Positions 32,160 through 34,009 of a DNA stretch of 34,009 bases are shown piece by piece (the first letter of the stretch is position 1; each line of letters opens with the position of its first letter). The notes below the pieces were generated by a model that saw only the letters and a program-made list of their open reading frames with translations, had not been told where the DNA came from and did no database searches. A program made the translations under genes and the position numbers. The stretch is from Nitrososphaerota archaeon (GTDB lineage: Archaea; Thermoproteota; Nitrososphaeria; Nitrososphaerales; Nitrosopumilaceae), in the NCBI GenBank assembly GCA_028866655.1, contig JAGWHQ010000016.1, forward strand, positions 1-34,009, given 5' to 3'.

Positions 32160-32320
32160 ATCCATATTTTTAAACTAGAAGAATTCTACAAATAAAATCA
32201 CTGGTGCCTCGAGTTCTACAATTCCCAAAGCACCAGGAAAGGTAACCTGCGGTTGGACCGCAAGTGTTGGAGGATTATGGGATGATGTTGCAGTAGAGAT
32301 AAAGGCATCAAAGTAAAGGG
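32160..32320 (+). ncRNA. Structured region with promoter: candidate small RNA (or start-less ORF)
   Basis: A CATATTTTTAAAC box (32163-32175) precedes two stems: CTGGTGC (32201-32207) with GCACCAG (32230-32236), and TGCGGT-TGG-ACCGCA (32248-32262). The GC content is well above that of the neighbourhood. A 45-codon open frame (ending at TAA 32313-32315) covers the same bases but has no ATG, GTG or TTG start. Either a small RNA or a short peptide with rare start. Confidence 0.4.
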
Positions 32321-32512
32321 ACCAGTTATCACGATATTATTTTAGATTCAGATGATACCTTTTGATGGGTATTGCAATATTGGTTCAATATCTGTACGTA
32401 TATTTTCATGATCCCATGAATTAAAAAAATTGCATATTGTATGAACTAGAGTAGATAAAACATTTGAAGAAATCTTAAACAAAATAAACCTAGGATGAAA
32501 ATGGTTTTTGAT

Positions 32513-32905
32513 TTACTTGAGAGGTATTGTGAAAAGGTCTTCTTTTGAGACTCCTTTCCAGAGTCCAATCATGCCTTCTGCCTTGACTGCCTCTACCTTT
32601 GTTATTTTTTGGATCTTTATTTGATCCGGAGTCGGTGGCATCCAAAGCATTGCCATATAATCGCCTACATTTCCTACGGCATCAGCTTTTGCAGAAAATA
32701 TCTTTTCTTTTGCAAAACCATTTGCGACAAGTGCATCTGTTGCACTTGCTTCCAAGTCTCTTCTACCGTGTGTGAAGAGATAAACTGATTTTGTTGCGTC
32801 TACTTGGTTCAATAAAATATGTCTAGTTTGTGCTTTAATGAGTATTTCTAAAACACCAATCTTTGGAATATATACCTGATAATCAAAGCCGAAAGCGTTG
32901 GTCAA
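32513..32905 (-). CDS. Conserved hypothetical protein, TTG start
   Basis: A 130-residue protein: VYIPKIGVLEILIKAQTRHI, VYLFTHGRRDLEASATDAL, KADAVGNVGDYMAMLWMPP and an end VSKEDLFTIPLK. No Met occurs before residue 80, so TTG at 32905 or another non-ATG start is needed. It overlaps the purD start head-to-head by 8 bases. Similar proteins are remembered from other Thaumarchaeota, role unknown. Confidence 0.6.
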   Translation of the reverse strand: MTNAFGFDYQVYIPKIGVLEILIKAQTRHILLNQVDATKSVYLFTHGRRDLEASATDALVANGFAKEKIFSAKADAVGNVGDYMAMLWMPPTPDQIKIQKITKVEAVKAEGMIGLWKGVSKEDLFTIPLK

Positions 32906-34009
32906 TGTTTTAGTTGTAGGCTCTGGAGGACGTGAGCATGCTCTGGGTTGGAAACTTGGACAAAGCCCAAAAGTAGATAGGATTTATTTTGCTCCCGGAA
33001 ATGGTGGGACACAAAACAATGTGGATATTTCTTCAGATGATATTGAGGGTCTTGCTAAATTTGCAAAGGATAATAATTGTCTAACAGTTGTTGGCCCTGA
33101 AGTTCCTCTCTCAAATGGCATAGTAGATGAATTTACAAAAAAAGGTCTCAGAATTTTTGGACCTACAAAGGACGCTGCACAGCTTGAATCGAGCAAGATT
33201 TGGGCAAAAAATTTTATGAAAAGAAATGGAATACTTACTGCACGCTTTGAAGTCTTTGATGACCCAAAAAAGGCAATAGAGTTTGCAAAGTCTGTTGATT
33301 ACCCATTGGTGGTAAAAGCAGACGGGCTTGCTGCTGGAAAAGGGGTGATTGTGTGTAATGATTCTTCAGAAGCAGTTGATGCCATTGAAAAGATACTAGT
33401 CCAGAAAAGCTTTGGAACTGCAGGCTCTAAAATTATTTTAGAGGAGAGAATAGATGGGGTGGAAGCCTCTTTTATTGCGCTCTCTGATGGTACCACTGCT
33501 TATCCGATGGCCACAAGCCAGGACCATAAAAGAATCTATGACAATGACAAGGGCCCAAACACTGGAGGGATGGGAACCTATTCTCCAACTCCTGTGATTG
33601 ATGAATCCACTGCAAATGAAATTCAAAAAAATGTTATTGAAAAGACAATTTCATCGATGAAAAAAGAGGGAATCGTCTTCAAGGGATTCTTGTATGCTGG
33701 AATAATGCTAAAAGATGACAAACCATATGTCTTGGAGTTTAACGCAAGAATGGGTGACCCAGAATGCCAACCGATAATGATGCGCATGGAATCTGACTTG
33801 CTTGAATACATCCAGGCAAGCATTGATGGAACACTTTCGTTATTACCTGCAATTTCTTGGAAAAAATCAAGTGCAGTATGTGTCATACTTGCATCACAGG
33901 GGTATCCTGAATCATATCCAAAAAATGAGGAAATTGTTGGCCTTGATGATTCTACTCCAAATTCTGCAGTCTTTCATTCTGGAACAAGAAAAGAAAATGG
34001 CAAAGTTTT
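32898..34009 (+). CDS. purD: Phosphoribosylamine-glycine ligase (GARS), 3' end outside window
   Basis: The open frame starts TTG GTC AAT GTT at 32898 and runs 370 codons to the window end, lacking roughly the last 50. GARS ligates glycine to phosphoribosylamine with ATP in purine biosynthesis. Visible: VLVVGSGGREHALGWKL (N-domain), GPEVPLSNGIVDEF, VKADGLAAGKGVIV (ATP-grasp), PMATSQDHKRIYDNDKGPNT, GGMGTYSPTP, and LEFNARMGDPECQPIMMRM. A GAATATATACC box lies about 27 bases upstream of the TTG, so it is a leaderless gene. The gene shares its start region with the divergent hypothetical. Confidence 0.93.
   Translation, partial: MVNVLVVGSGGREHALGWKLGQSPKVDRIYFAPGNGGTQNNVDISSDDIEGLAKFAKDNNCLTVVGPEVPLSNGIVDEFTKKGLRIFGPTKDAAQLESSKIWAKNFMKRNGILTARFEVFDDPKKAIEFAKSVDYPLVVKADGLAAGKGVIVCNDSSEAVDAIEKILVQKSFGTAGSKIILEERIDGVEASFIALSDGTTAYPMATSQDHKRIYDNDKGPNTGGMGTYSPTPVIDESTANEIQKNVIEKTISSMKKEGIVFKGFLYAGIMLKDDKPYVLEFNARMGDPECQPIMMRMESDLLEYIQASIDGTLSLLPAISWKKSSAVCVILASQGYPESYPKNEEIVGLDDSTPNSAVFHSGTRKENGKV

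Noticed and set aside
32201-32236. tRNA-like 3' half ending GCACCA
   Set aside because: The stem lacks a T-arm consensus and there is no matching anticodon or D-arm; treated as part of a structured RNA candidate.
1-34009. CRISPR arrays, insertion sequences, attachment sites
   Set aside because: No regularly spaced repeats, transposase, integrase or flanking direct repeats were seen; gene composition looks uniform.

Overview
The window looks like a chromosomal segment of an ammonia-oxidising archaeon of the Nitrososphaerota (Thaumarchaeota), probably Nitrosopumilales. The evidence is AT-rich DNA, archaeal TATA-like boxes about 25-30 bases before start codons with almost no Shine-Dalgarno sites (mostly leaderless genes), and families typical of the group: a glycine-rich TRAM protein, a C-terminal PEF-type sorting signal, small roadblock-like and zinc-ribbon proteins, AN1 zinc fingers, and stand-alone sensor kinases and receivers. 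I could recognise no tRNA, rRNA, CRISPR array, insertion sequence or phage gene. Genus-level placement is not possible by eye.

Layout. 1-6 kb: a partial TRAM protein, a 19-residue Lys/Ala peptide gene, a divergent malic enzyme, a DUF3303-like protein, a universal stress protein, then a redox group (NADPH-dependent FMN reductase, AzoR-like reductase, type II NADH dehydrogenase). 6-8.3 kb: Cys-rich zinc protein, an AN1-finger protein with an altered HExxH site, a non-coding stretch with two inverted repeats, a 54-residue RHH-like protein and an exported protein. 8.3-12.4 kb: zinc-type MDR reductase, aldo/keto reductase, a GT39-like membrane glycosyltransferase and a small hypothetical. 12.5-21.4 kb: signalling and surface region: a membrane-anchored protein, a TPR/roadblock-like pair, a DUF4242-histidine kinase fusion, more roadblock-like proteins, a PEF-anchored surface protein, a His-rich membrane protein, a PAS-PAS histidine kinase, a sequon-rich secreted protein and a J-domain protein.

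21.5-28 kb is the most distinctive part. A single-domain response regulator abuts a coiled-coil/transmembrane/matrixin metalloprotease gene, with a perfect 18-base palindrome upstream of its TATA box. Next come a small secreted-type beta protein and a 647-residue exported protein combining an HExxH domain, two tandem thaumarchaeal repeats and DUF192. Divergently, a three-gene operon encodes a coiled-coil protein, an SPFH/double zinc-ribbon protein and a zinc-ribbon/Gly-Met-rich protein, resembling the logic of the bacterial PspA/YdjG/YdjI membrane-stress module.

28-34 kb: helical hypothetical, DUF72 protein, small membrane peptide, MFS exporter, another roadblock-like protein, a structured non-coding-looking region, a conserved hypothetical, and the purD gene, which runs off the window end. 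The genes suggest membrane, redox and surface stress handling with one- and two-component signalling. No single pathway is complete here.
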